In this document: in pieces, positions 32,939-41,348 of the stretch
Layout: each line of letters starts with the position of its first letter
How positions within the stretch are numbered: the first letter of the stretch is position 1
DNA from: a bacterium
GTDB taxonomy: Bacteria; Electryoneota; RPQS01
Assembly (NCBI GenBank): GCA_018812265.1
Contig: JAHJDG010000164.1
Location: forward strand, 1 to 53,901
Length of the DNA: 53,901 bases
Direction: 5' to 3'
Program-made: the position numbers and the translations under genes
Notes under the pieces: generated by a model
The model's database searches: none
Seen by the model: the letters and a program-made list of their open reading frames with translations, nothing else
What the model was told of the DNA's origin: nothing

Positions 32939-34084
32939 TCAACGCAATTTGGAGAGCGCTCGCTCGAGGTCGGCCAGCAGATCGGCGGAGTCCTCAATAC
33001 CCACCGATAACCGGATAAGGCCATCGCTGATACCCAGTTTTTCGCGCTCTGCTTGCGGTACGGAAGCGTGGGTCATAATCGCCGGGTGATCACAAAGTGA
33101 CTCCACTCCCCCGAGCGATTCCGCCAGCGCGAACAGCCGCAGGCCGGAAATGAATTTCTTGGCCGCTTCCAGTCCGTCCGCCAGCTCAAAGCTGACCATG
33201 CCGCCGAAGCCGGTGGTTTGCTTCTTTCCGAGTTCATGCTGGGGATGCGAGCGCAGTCCGGGATAGCGAACCCAGTTCACTTCCCGGCGGCCCTCGATAA
33301 CGCCGGCCACGTCGAAAGCGTTCTCCTGATGACGCTGCATGCGGACGGCGAGGGTTTTCAGTCCGCGCAGGACGAGAAAGCAATCGAACGGCGCGGGCAC
33401 GCCGCCGACCGCGTTCTGCACGAACTGGAGTTCTTCGCAGAGCGCGTCGTCATTCACGATCAGGCAGCCCATCACCAGATCACTGTGGCCGTTCAGATAC
33501 TTGGTCAGACTGTGCATAACGAGGTCCGCGCCAAGCTCGAGCGGTTTCTGAAAGTACGGCGTCATGAACGTGTTGTCCACCGCCAGTCGAACGCCGCGGT
33601 TGCGCGCGAGTTCAGCCACGCCGCGAATGTCAATGATTTTCAGTAATGGATTGGTGGGCGATTCGATCCAGATCCATTTCGTTTCCGGGCGGATTTGTTT
33701 TTCGACCCGCGTCAGATCGGAAAAATCCACGAAGTCGGAACGAATGCCCTGCTTTTCGCGAACGTTCTTGAGCACGCGGTAGGTTCCGCCGTATACGTCA
33801 TCGCAGACGAGCACGTGATCGCCGGACTTCAGCGTGGAAAACAGCGCATCGGCGGCGGCCATTCCGCTCGCAAAGCAAAGCCCGTAGCGGCCACCTTCGA
33901 GAGCGGCCAGCGCGTTTTGGAGAGCCGCGCGGGTGGGGTTGCCGGTGCGCGAGTATTCGTAGCCTTTGTGGACTCCGAGTTCGGGTTGCACGTAGGTAGA
34001 CGTCTGAAAGATTGGAGTCATGATCGCGCCAGTCACCGGTTCCGGCTCGACTCCGGCGTGAATGCAGGCGGTGTTGAAATGCAT
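32939..34084 (-). CDS. Cystathionine gamma-synthase/lyase family PLP enzyme
   Basis: 381 aa from ATG at 34084, where the sequence aligns with the family start (HFNTACIHAG, then PIFQTSTYVQ); the frame continues upstream to 34141 without family character, and no start has a clear ribosome site. Motifs: YSRTGNPTR, FASGMAA, DDVYGGTYR, ESPTNPLL, AVDNTF, and the PLP lysine in SLTKYLNGHSD. These enzymes make cystathionine from activated homoserine and cysteine, or split it; the sequence does not tell synthase (MetB) from lyase (MetC/CGL). It is cytoplasmic and appears monocistronic. Confidence 0.92.
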   Translation of the reverse strand: MHFNTACIHAGVEPEPVTGAIMTPIFQTSTYVQPELGVHKGYEYSRTGNPTRAALQNALAALEGGRYGLCFASGMAAADALFSTLKSGDHVLVCDDVYGGTYRVLKNVREKQGIRSDFVDFSDLTRVEKQIRPETKWIWIESPTNPLLKIIDIRGVAELARNRGVRLAVDNTFMTPYFQKPLELGADLVMHSLTKYLNGHSDLVMGCLIVNDDALCEELQFVQNAVGGVPAPFDCFLVLRGLKTLAVRMQRHQENAFDVAGVIEGRREVNWVRYPGLRSHPQHELGKKQTTGFGGMVSFELADGLEAAKKFISGLRLFALAESLGGVESLCDHPAIMTHASVPQAEREKLGISDGLIRLSVGIEDSADLLADLERALSKLR

Positions 34085-34581
34085 TTTTTCGCGGTTGTGA
34101 TTCATGGGAGGAGAGAGAAAACTACAAACTACAAACTTCAAACTTTGAATGAACAGTCAATAGGAATTTTTCGTAGAGAAGGCGGAAATTTTTTGACCAA
34201 ACGAACTGTCTTATTCCTTGATATTCATTCGTTTGTGGGGGAAAAGATGGCGCGAAAAGGGCGTGTTCTGTTCTTCCGGCAGATGATAATTCTATCCATT
34301 GGGGAGGGAAGTCGGTGGGAATCATCGGTGTGCGGGATTTGAACGCGGGGAGCCGGCGATTCGTTCCCCTATGGGAATTGGAGAGTTAGGGATTTCTCAC
34401 CGTGCATGAGCAAGCCCAAAAGAAGGTCTGCCGGTTTCCCGATTCCGGGCACACTGGATTGGGGCGTACGCAACTCGTGGCGGGTCCATATCATGTTCCA
34501 GTGAATGGCGTTCGATCTCAAATCCATACCATATTCATTTCTGACGGAACCGGGTATTGAAGGAAGCCGTATAATCGGGTG
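34085..34581. other. Divergent intergenic region before the metal efflux operon
   Basis: 497 bp between divergent genes. It should hold both promoters. TATAAT at 34570-34575 ends 6 bp before the ATG at 34582, so the first efflux-operon transcript could be nearly leaderless, but no good -35 is found 15-20 bp upstream. The small frames here have no protein character. Confidence 0.3.
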
Positions 34582-34875
34582 ATGTCGAAGTGGATCCTTT
34601 TATCACTTGGTCTTCTGGCCATTCTCAGCCTGGCAGCTTACCCGATATACTGCCTGCCCGAGCATGCGCACGACCACGAACACGCAAGCACTGGCCCCGA
34701 CTGTGATTGCGGATGTCTCTGCCATGCTTCGGTTCAGGCGATTCCCAGTGATCCCTTTGTATTGCAGGTTCATCCGGGCCTTCCCGCCGCCCTTTCCTCT
34801 CCTAACCAAACGATCCCCCTTCCTCCGCTTTTTCTGATCGAACGACCTCCTCTTTCGACTCCCGAACACGTATAG
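34582..34875 (+). CDS. Small exported His/Cys-rich protein heading the metal efflux operon
   Basis: 97 aa. N-terminal signal-like helix (about residues 4-22) followed by a metal-ligand cluster: EHAHDHEHA, then DCDCGCLCH, i.e. five His, five Cys and several Asp/Glu within about 25 residues. The C-terminus is Pro/Leu-rich. Such small His/Cys-rich proteins often precede CzcCBA/CusCBA genes and may bind the metal in the periplasm; this is inferred from ligands and position. GTG directly before the ATG (34579) is an alternative start. It lies 58 bp before the outer-membrane component. Confidence 0.65.
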   Translation: MSKWILLSLGLLAILSLAAYPIYCLPEHAHDHEHASTGPDCDCGCLCHASVQAIPSDPFVLQVHPGLPAALSSPNQTIPLPPLFLIERPPLSTPEHV

Positions 34876-34933
34876 CTTGTGTTTGATCTGCCGTTGCGCA
34901 GATGTTCACATGTAAACCGTTCGAGGAGTCCAT

Positions 34934-36175
34934 ATGCTCACGTCTTTTCTGAGCAGGCTGCTCCTTTGCGGGGTGGCCTGCCTTCTATTATCCCCCGCCA
35001 TTCTCCGCGCCGATTCCCCACCCCTTGCGCGACTTCTGGCCTTGGCTGATAGCGCTTCCCCCGCTCTGTTGGAGGCGCGCCTCGCCGTGGCGGAAGCCCG
35101 TGCAAACCATACGTCCGCCCGCGGGTTTCCCAATCCCGCCGTGTTTTTTGAAAGCGAAGACCTTTCCCAAGACGGAATCGGCAGCCGCGAGTCCACGGTT
35201 GGTGTGCGGCAGAATCTGGGTTTCCTCTGGGCGCAAACGCCGCGCGCATCCGCCGCACGACTGGCCTATGAGGCGGCGCTGGCGCAGTATGAAGAGCAGC
35301 GGAGGCGGTTGAATGCCGATCTTGTGCTGGCCTTGACCCGGCTGCGTCAGTTGGAGATTGAGTGCCGGTTTCTTGATTCGCTGCTGGCAGTCACCGATGA
35401 GCTGCTGAGGCACGCGAATGCCCGACAACAAGCGGGAGATCTTTCGGATTATGACACGGAGAGAATCCGTCTCGAAGCGATTGAATTGAACAGCCGTTAC
35501 GCAGCCGCTCTCGAAGCGGAACAGGAGGTCAAGGCGGACTTGACGCGACGGAGCGGACTTTCCTTCGCGCTCTTCGAACCGGCGGTTCTATCGGAGATTC
35601 CCGCTCCGGAATTTTCTGACGCCGGGGCCGCCGTCCATCATGCCTATTCCCACAGGCCACTCTTGCGGGAACAGGAAATTCGGCGAACGGCGGCGGAGCG
35701 CAATCGAACGGCGGCTTCGCGAAACAGACTGCCCGATCTCAGCGTGGCTCTGGGACAGAAGAAAGTGGTTGACGGCCCGGAGGGCTTCGTCTGGGAAGTC
35801 GCGCTGGAGCTTCCGCTTTTCCATCAGCGGCGGAGCGCGACGACTCTGGCCCGCGATCAGGCCGGAAACGCGGCTACCCTCTACGAGTCCAGCAAGCGTA
35901 CCGTCGAGCAGGACGTCCGATCGGCCTACGCACAATGGCAAGCACTGACACGCTTCGGTAGCGAACATTTGCACGGCGTCGGACAGCGGGCGCAGGCGAA
36001 TCTGAAACTGGCCGTGTCCCTGTATCTGAACGGCGAAAGCGGCAGCCTGGATCTGGTGGATGCGTTGCGCACCGGTATTGACGCATTGACCGCTGCGCAC
36101 GAACTGGAACTCGGCCGGACACGGGCCGCACTCCATCTGCGTCTGGCAACCGGTTTACCTCTTCTGGAGAACTAA
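34934..36175 (+). CDS. TolC-family outer-membrane efflux protein (CzcC/CusC-like)
   Basis: 413 aa. Signal peptide (about 1-26, ending near ILRADS). Two long alpha-helical repeats typical of outer-membrane efflux proteins: ARLAVAEARANH near the start, SVALGQKK and FVWEVALELPLFHQRR in the middle. It forms the outer-membrane channel of a tripartite RND pump. The start has GAGGAG upstream. The order channel-adaptor-pump (4 bp to the adaptor, 10 bp from the adaptor to the pump) is that of czcCBA operons. Confidence 0.9.
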   Translation: MLTSFLSRLLLCGVACLLLSPAILRADSPPLARLLALADSASPALLEARLAVAEARANHTSARGFPNPAVFFESEDLSQDGIGSRESTVGVRQNLGFLWAQTPRASAARLAYEAALAQYEEQRRRLNADLVLALTRLRQLEIECRFLDSLLAVTDELLRHANARQQAGDLSDYDTERIRLEAIELNSRYAAALEAEQEVKADLTRRSGLSFALFEPAVLSEIPAPEFSDAGAAVHHAYSHRPLLREQEIRRTAAERNRTAASRNRLPDLSVALGQKKVVDGPEGFVWEVALELPLFHQRRSATTLARDQAGNAATLYESSKRTVEQDVRSAYAQWQALTRFGSEHLHGVGQRAQANLKLAVSLYLNGESGSLDLVDALRTGIDALTAAHELELGRTRAALHLRLATGLPLLEN

Positions 36176-36179
36176 TCCG

Positions 36180-36620
36180 ATGAAACACATTTTTTCAATT
36201 CTTTCCTTGCTGATCGGTCTGGCGATGCTTATCGGTTGCGGTCACAAGGATCCATCACACGCCGAAGCCGAGCAGGGCCATGATCATGTTTGCGGAATGG
36301 CGGTTACGGAGTGGCAGGACAGTCTGGAGCTGTTCGCCGAGTGGCCGCACTTCGTTGCGGGAGAGTCGTCCGAGGCCGTTTTGCATTTCACCGATCTGCG
36401 CACGTTTGAACCGGCCACCGACGGGCCGCTGACGGTAAACTGGAAGCGGAACAATCAAGTCATCAAGAGCGACCGAGCAGACAGGGTAGCGCGCACGGGG
36501 ATTTTCCTGATGTCGCTGACTCCGCCGCCATCAGGTTCCTATGATCTGGAGTTCGTTTTGGCGGGCCGGGACATGGCAGGGACAGTGGTGGTTTTCGACG
36601 TGACGGTGTATCCCAATTAA
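36180..36620 (+). CDS. RND periplasmic adaptor, N-terminal part (cut off by in-frame TAA)
   Basis: 146 aa. Lipoprotein-like signal with lipobox LIGC (Cys20), a His-rich patch HDHVCGM, then an Ig-like domain (LELFAEWPHFVAGE to VVVFDVTVYPN). This is the N-terminal extension known from long CzcB/CusB-type adaptors. The TAA at 36618-36620 is followed, in the same frame and with no other stop, by acidic linker codons (AAVPHEEEAEHPDE) and ISFLKEQQWK, the usual entry to the adaptor core. This piece and 36693-37709 are thus one gene broken by one stop codon. Confidence 0.8.
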   Translation: MKHIFSILSLLIGLAMLIGCGHKDPSHAEAEQGHDHVCGMAVTEWQDSLELFAEWPHFVAGESSEAVLHFTDLRTFEPATDGPLTVNWKRNNQVIKSDRADRVARTGIFLMSLTPPPSGSYDLEFVLAGRDMAGTVVVFDVTVYPN

Positions 36621-36692
36621 GCTGCCGTACCGCACGAAGAGGAAGCGGAGCACCCGGACGAAATTTCTTTTCTCAAGGAACAGCAGTGGAAG

Positions 36693-37709
36693 TTGAAAAC
36701 GAAAACGGTCGTGGTCGAGCGGCGGATGCTGCACGACAATTTGCGCGCTCCCGGTGAATTGAAACCGGCGGGAGATCGCGCATCCGAAGTGTTCGCGCCG
36801 TTTGCCGGAGTGTTGATGCCGGATCCAAGCTCGGGAGCCGTGCGGCACGGGCAGCAAGTCACGAAGGACCAGCCGCTGGCGATGATCGCGCCCTCGCCCA
36901 GTGCGGAGAACAGTTGGTATGAGCTGGTCTCCCAATATCGTCTGGCTAAGCTGGAGCAGGAACGGGTGACGAAACTTGCCGCCGAAGGAGCGGTGTCGAA
37001 CCGACGATTGGAGGAAGCCCGGCAGAGTCTTCTCGCGCGGCAGGCGCAGCTTCAGGCCGCGCTGGGCGGCGGGGAACTCTCCGATCTTGATCTGGAGAAT
37101 TCTCGTTTCATCGTGCGCGCTCCGCGAACGGGAGTAATTGCCCATCATCTGATCACGTACAGCTCATTTGTTCCCGCCGGAGAAGCGCTTTTTCGAGTAG
37201 TGGATCCGAGCGTAGTGTGGTTGGAGATATACGTTGCGGCGGCCGATGCCCCCAAGGTTCGGAACGTGAGCCAAGCGTATTTCACGGTGAGCGGATCGGA
37301 GAGACTCTACTCCACGGCAGAGCTGGGTGGAAAGGTGGTGGCGGCAGGAAGCGTGCTTGATCCGGAAACGCGACGTCTGCCGGTGATTTTCGAACTACCG
37401 AATCCGGATTTGCAGTTGAGTCCCGGAACCGTCGTGCAGGTGCACTTGCGAACGCAGAGCGGACGCGAGGCAATGGCGATTCCGCGCAGCGCAATCGTGG
37501 ACGATGACGGCACACCCGCCGCGTTTGTGCAGGTGTCGGGCGAGACGTTTGCGCGGCGTCTCCTGAAGACGGGGATTGTGGACGGGGATTACGTGGAAGT
37601 GCTTTCGGGCCTTACGGAAGGCGAGCGGGTGGTGAGTGAAGGTGCATACAAGGTCAAGCTTGCGTCACTGGGCGCGAGTGACGCGATCGGTCACGGACAC
37701 GCCCATTAA
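36693..37709 (+). CDS. RND efflux periplasmic adaptor (CzcB/CusB-like), main part
   Basis: 338 aa from a TTG that lies inside the conserved SFLKEQQWK segment, so this is not a natural start; coding continues upstream in frame to the TAA at 36618. Features: a barrel-sandwich hybrid half (LRAPGELKPAG, VFAPFAGVL), a coiled-coil hairpin (YRLAKLEQERV to LLARQAQLQAAL), the second half (FIVRAPRTGVI), a beta-barrel and a membrane-proximal domain (VPRSAIVDDDG-like, GDYVEVLSGLTEGERVV). It links the RND pump to the outer-membrane channel and may hand over metal ions. The C-terminal GHGHAH adds His ligands. With the N-terminal piece the protein would have about 509 residues. Confidence 0.88.
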   Translation: MKTKTVVVERRMLHDNLRAPGELKPAGDRASEVFAPFAGVLMPDPSSGAVRHGQQVTKDQPLAMIAPSPSAENSWYELVSQYRLAKLEQERVTKLAAEGAVSNRRLEEARQSLLARQAQLQAALGGGELSDLDLENSRFIVRAPRTGVIAHHLITYSSFVPAGEALFRVVDPSVVWLEIYVAAADAPKVRNVSQAYFTVSGSERLYSTAELGGKVVAAGSVLDPETRRLPVIFELPNPDLQLSPGTVVQVHLRTQSGREAMAIPRSAIVDDDGTPAAFVQVSGETFARRLLKTGIVDGDYVEVLSGLTEGERVVSEGAYKVKLASLGASDAIGHGHAH

Positions 37710-37718
37710 GGAGAAGCC

Positions 37719-40700
37719 ATGTTCAACTGGATGATACAGAAATCGCTGGAAAAGCGATTCCACGTCGTGCTGGCTTCGTTCGTGATTCTGGCGGCCGGCA
37801 TCTATGTAGCCTATCAAGCTCCGATTGACATTTTTCCGGAGCTGACGACTCCGATGGTTACGATCATGGCCGACGTGCATGGTCTGGCTCCCGAAGAGAT
37901 CGAGAGTCTGGTGGCCTTTCCCATTGAATCGGCGATGAATGGAGCAACGGACGTACGGCGCGTTCGCTCTTCGATTACGATGGGAATGGCCTTCATCTGG
38001 GTGGAATTCGACTGGGGAACGGACATTCTCGAAGCCCGGCAGGTGGTGACGGAGCGTCTGCAATCGGTCTCGGGTTCATTGCCGCCGCACATGGATCCGC
38101 CGGTGCTGGCGCCGATCGCCTCGCTGATGGGCGAGATTCTGCTAGTCACCGTGACCAGCGATTCGCTTTCGCCCATTGACCTGCGATCCTACACGGACAA
38201 CGTGCTGCGGCGTCGTCTGCTGGCGATTCCCGGCGTGGCGCAGGTGGTGCCGGTGGGGATGCAGGTCAAACAGTATCAGGTCATCGCGCGACCGGAACTG
38301 CTGCTGGCCTATCGGGTTTCGCTCGAGGAATTGCAGCAGACTCTGGCGCTGGCCAGCGAAAACACAACCGGTGGTCTGGTTGTATCGGGCGGGAACGAAT
38401 ACCTGATACGCGGGATCGGGCGGGCAACGACGACTGACGAACTGAAGCGAACGGTGGTGGCGGTGCGCGACGGGAGTCCGATTCTGGTCGAGCATCTGGC
38501 GGACGTGCAGATCGGCGGCAGCATTCCGCTGGGAACGGCCTCCGTCAACCGCAAGGACGCCGTCATCCTGTCGGTGCAGAAGCAGCCGCAGGCCAACACT
38601 ATGGAACTGACAGAGAGAATTGACCGCGCGCTGACCGAACTCGGGGAGCTGGCTCCCGCCGACGTGAGAATTCGATCGGACATATTCCGTCAGTCGGCGT
38701 TCATTGAGGTGGCGATCGGCAACGTCCTGCAAGCGTTGCGGGACGGAGCGGCACTGGTCATCATCATTCTGCTGCTGTTTCTGGCGAATCTGCGCGCGAC
38801 CTTCATCAGCCTGCTGGCGATTCCGCTGTCGCTGGTGATCGCGATTTTCGTGCTCAGTTTCATGGGCAGCACCATCAATACCATGACGCTGGGCGGTCTT
38901 GCCATCGCCATCGGGCTGCTGGTGGATGACGCGATCATTGACGTGGAGAACGTCTACCGGAGACTTCGGGAATCGCTACGGAAGCCGGCGGGAGAGCGGC
39001 GCGGACTCGCGCGCATCATCTACGACGCATCGGTAGAGGTGAGAAAGCCGATTGTGATGGCGACGTTCATCATCATCGCCGTATTCGTTCCGCTATTCTT
39101 TCTATCGGGAATCGAGGGCCGGTTGTTGCGGCCGCTGGGCGTAGCGTTCGTGGTCTCGATTCTCGCTTCGCTGTTGGTGGCGGTGACGGTGGTGCCCGCG
39201 CTGAGTTACTACCTGCTGGCCAAGATCAGTCCGAAACAAATCGAGCATGATTCGTGGCTGGTGCGGCGGCTCAAGACCGGGTATTTGCCCGCTCTTCAGT
39301 TTGCGTTGCAGCGCAACCGGGTGATTCCCGTTGTGGCATTACTGCTGCTGCTTTTAGCGCTGGGTACATATGCCGGTTTCGGACACGCGTTTCTTCCCGA
39401 ATTCAACGAGGGATCGCTCACCGTCATCGCCGCCACTCCGCCGGGAACGTCGCTGAGCGAATCCTCAGAGATCGGACGGATGATCGAGGAGATCGTTTTG
39501 GAACACCCGGCCGTGGTGGGTGTGGCTCGAAGAACGGGCCGGGGGGAGATAGACGAACATGCGCTCAGTTCAAACGGAACGGAGATGGAAGCGAAGCTGC
39601 GACTGGACGGCTTTCGCAAGGAGGAAGTGCTGCGCGATCTGCGGGAACGATTGGCGCTGGTGCCGGGAACGTTCATCAGCGTCGGTCAGCCGATCTCGCA
39701 CCGCATTGACCATATGCTGAGCGGGACGCAGGCGGCGCTGGCGGTGAAGATCTTCGGAGAGAATTTATCCGAACTGCGGCGGGTTGCGCAAGAGGTGAAG
39801 GCACAGATGGAGACGGTGGAAGGTGTCGTGGATCTCTCGGTGGAACCACAGACGGAGGTTCCGCAGATTCACATCAAGATGAACCGGGAAGCGATGGCGC
39901 AATACGGCGTGCGAGCGGCGGAGCTGGCGGAAGGCATCGAAACCGCCTTCGGCGGCCAGACGGTCGGGCAGATTCTGGAAGGACAGTTCGCTTATGATCT
40001 GGTTCTCCGTTTGTCGGATGAAGCGCGTGCGGACACGGTGAGTCTGGCCCGCACTCCCTTCCACACGCCGACCGGACACTTCGTGCCGCTTGGTGAGCTG
40101 GCTTCCGTCTATCGCGCGACCGGGCCGAACATGATCAGCCGGGAGAACGTGAACCGGAAAATCGTGGTGCAGGCCAACATCGCGGGGCGGGACATCGGGA
40201 GCGTGGTGGAAGACGTTCGCGAACGAGTGAAGAACAACGTCGTGCTGCCGCAGGGCTACTATGTGTCATACGGCGGTCAATTCGAAAGCGCTCGCTCGGC
40301 CGGTCGGACGATTGTTTTTCTTTCGGCGCTGGCGATTCTGGCCATACTCATTCTGCTGTTCTCCGAATTCGGGAACTTCCGGGACGCGCTCTTGGTGATG
40401 GTGAATCTGCCGCTGGCACTGATCGGCGGGGTGTTTGCCATTGCGTTGACGGGCGGCGTGGTCTCGATTGCCTCGCTGGTCGGCTTCGTCACGTTGTTCG
40501 GCATCGCGGCCCGCAACGGCATCCTGTTGATCGCGCACTACCATCAACTGATGGAAGTGGACGGACTCCCTCTGCGGGACGCCATCGTGCGGGGTAGTAT
40601 GGAGCGGATGAGTCCGATCCTGATGACCGCGTTATGTGCCGGTCTGGCGCTGATTCCGCTGGCGTTTGGCGGCGGTCAGCCGGGAAAAGAAATCGAGACG

Positions 40701-40817
40701 CCGATGGCGATTGTGATCCTGGGCGGGCTGCTCAGTTCGACCGCGCTGAACATGGTGGTGCTGCCCGCTTTGTACTTGCGTTTCGGTCGCCTGAGACCGC
40801 CCAACCCAGACAACTGA
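37719..40817 (+). CDS. Heavy-metal RND efflux pump (CzcA/CusA family)
   Basis: 1032 aa, about 12 TM helices and two large periplasmic loops. Clear marks: an N-terminal TM followed by QAPIDIFPELTTP, PPHMDPPVL, the TM4 proton-relay segment GLLVDDAIIDVEN near residues 400-413, GFGHAFLPEFNEGS at the start of the second loop, and a C-terminal GGGQPGKEIETPMA. It exchanges protons for metal ions across the inner membrane in a complex with the adaptor and channel encoded upstream. The VDDAIIDVEN form differs from the classical CzcA DFG-x3-DGA pattern and the CusA pattern, so the metal cannot be named. The start has AAGGAG upstream. A strong terminator follows. Confidence 0.94.
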   Translation: MFNWMIQKSLEKRFHVVLASFVILAAGIYVAYQAPIDIFPELTTPMVTIMADVHGLAPEEIESLVAFPIESAMNGATDVRRVRSSITMGMAFIWVEFDWGTDILEARQVVTERLQSVSGSLPPHMDPPVLAPIASLMGEILLVTVTSDSLSPIDLRSYTDNVLRRRLLAIPGVAQVVPVGMQVKQYQVIARPELLLAYRVSLEELQQTLALASENTTGGLVVSGGNEYLIRGIGRATTTDELKRTVVAVRDGSPILVEHLADVQIGGSIPLGTASVNRKDAVILSVQKQPQANTMELTERIDRALTELGELAPADVRIRSDIFRQSAFIEVAIGNVLQALRDGAALVIIILLLFLANLRATFISLLAIPLSLVIAIFVLSFMGSTINTMTLGGLAIAIGLLVDDAIIDVENVYRRLRESLRKPAGERRGLARIIYDASVEVRKPIVMATFIIIAVFVPLFFLSGIEGRLLRPLGVAFVVSILASLLVAVTVVPALSYYLLAKISPKQIEHDSWLVRRLKTGYLPALQFALQRNRVIPVVALLLLLLALGTYAGFGHAFLPEFNEGSLTVIAATPPGTSLSESSEIGRMIEEIVLEHPAVVGVARRTGRGEIDEHALSSNGTEMEAKLRLDGFRKEEVLRDLRERLALVPGTFISVGQPISHRIDHMLSGTQAALAVKIFGENLSELRRVAQEVKAQMETVEGVVDLSVEPQTEVPQIHIKMNREAMAQYGVRAAELAEGIETAFGGQTVGQILEGQFAYDLVLRLSDEARADTVSLARTPFHTPTGHFVPLGELASVYRATGPNMISRENVNRKIVVQANIAGRDIGSVVEDVRERVKNNVVLPQGYYVSYGGQFESARSAGRTIVFLSALAILAILILLFSEFGNFRDALLVMVNLPLALIGGVFAIALTGGVVSIASLVGFVTLFGIAARNGILLIAHYHQLMEVDGLPLRDAIVRGSMERMSPILMTALCAGLALIPLAFGGGQPGKEIETPMAIVILGGLLSSTALNMVVLPALYLRFGRLRPPNPDN

Positions 40818-40826
40818 TCAGACACG

Positions 40827-40860
40827 CGAGCCGGTCAAGTTAATCGGCTCGCTTCTTTTG
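40827..40860 (+). terminator. Intrinsic terminator of the metal efflux operon
   Basis: A perfect 8-bp GC-rich stem (40827-40834 with 40846-40853) with an 11-nt loop, followed by TTCTTTT, 9 bp after the stop of the RND pump gene. Confidence 0.85.
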
Positions 40861-41149
40861 AATTGGCGGCCAGAGTTGGCCGGGAAACTCGCACGCTATC
40901 CGCCGTGCGGCCCGAGTTGAAATGGAATCGTTCCGGCAGTCAAGTCGTTCACGAAGAGGCGGTTACGGATGTCGCGGGATCGGCTCGCCATTTTTTCGGC
41001 GGCAGCAGCTTGCCCACCGGTTTCCACTTCCTGCACGTAGAAGCGGAGGCGGTTCAACATACGCACAAGCTGCTGGTCATGCGGTAGATTTGTTGTTGCG
41101 GATTTCGTAGATTGGGGAAGGTGGTGCTGCTGAGATGATTGTGGATCGC

Positions 41150-41169
41150 GGGCGCATCGCCATGCGCCC
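41150..41169. repeat. Short palindromic intergenic repeat (GGGCGCAT type)
   Basis: A perfect 8-bp inverted repeat GGGCGCAT/ATGCGCCC around CGCC, followed by CTACGGG. It resembles short REP-like palindromes spread between genes in many bacteria. A related imperfect palindrome lies 58 bp further on. Confidence 0.45.
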
Positions 41170-41226
41170 CTACGGGTCCGGGTGGGTTGCGCTTCCCTTA
41201 ATCCGCCCCCGTGGTTTGGGTGTTTC

Positions 41227-41253
41227 GTAGGCGCGCACGGCAGTGCGGCGCTA
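41227..41253. repeat. Imperfect palindrome related to the 41150 repeat
   Basis: Reads GTAGGCGCGCAC, GGCA, then GTGCGGCGCTAC: inverted arms with two mismatched positions. The flanking GTAG/CTAC and GCGC core recall the element at 41150, on the opposite orientation. Confidence 0.35.
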
Positions 41254-41348
41254 CCGTGATCGTGGACCCGATGAATCGTGTCACTACCGTTTTCGGATTT
41301 TTGATATGACCCCCCTTGATCCCCTCGCAAGCGGAGGGAGAACAAACT

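Larger units (their letters stand above)
40861..41348. other. Intergenic region before polA
   Basis: 488 bp with no assured gene. On the minus strand about 58 codons (41085-40910) have a protein-like look (QQLVRMLNRLRFYVQEVE) and end in a stop, but this stretch lacks a proper start and ribosome site in frame; it may be a decayed gene. The rest holds two palindromic repeats, listed separately. No promoter for polA could be assigned. Confidence 0.35.

Noticed and set aside
26907-36620. Stop-codon reassignment to explain the in-frame TAG and TAA
   Set aside because: Both codons end many other genes in the window at sensible places, with ribosome sites or terminators following, so a standard code is in use.
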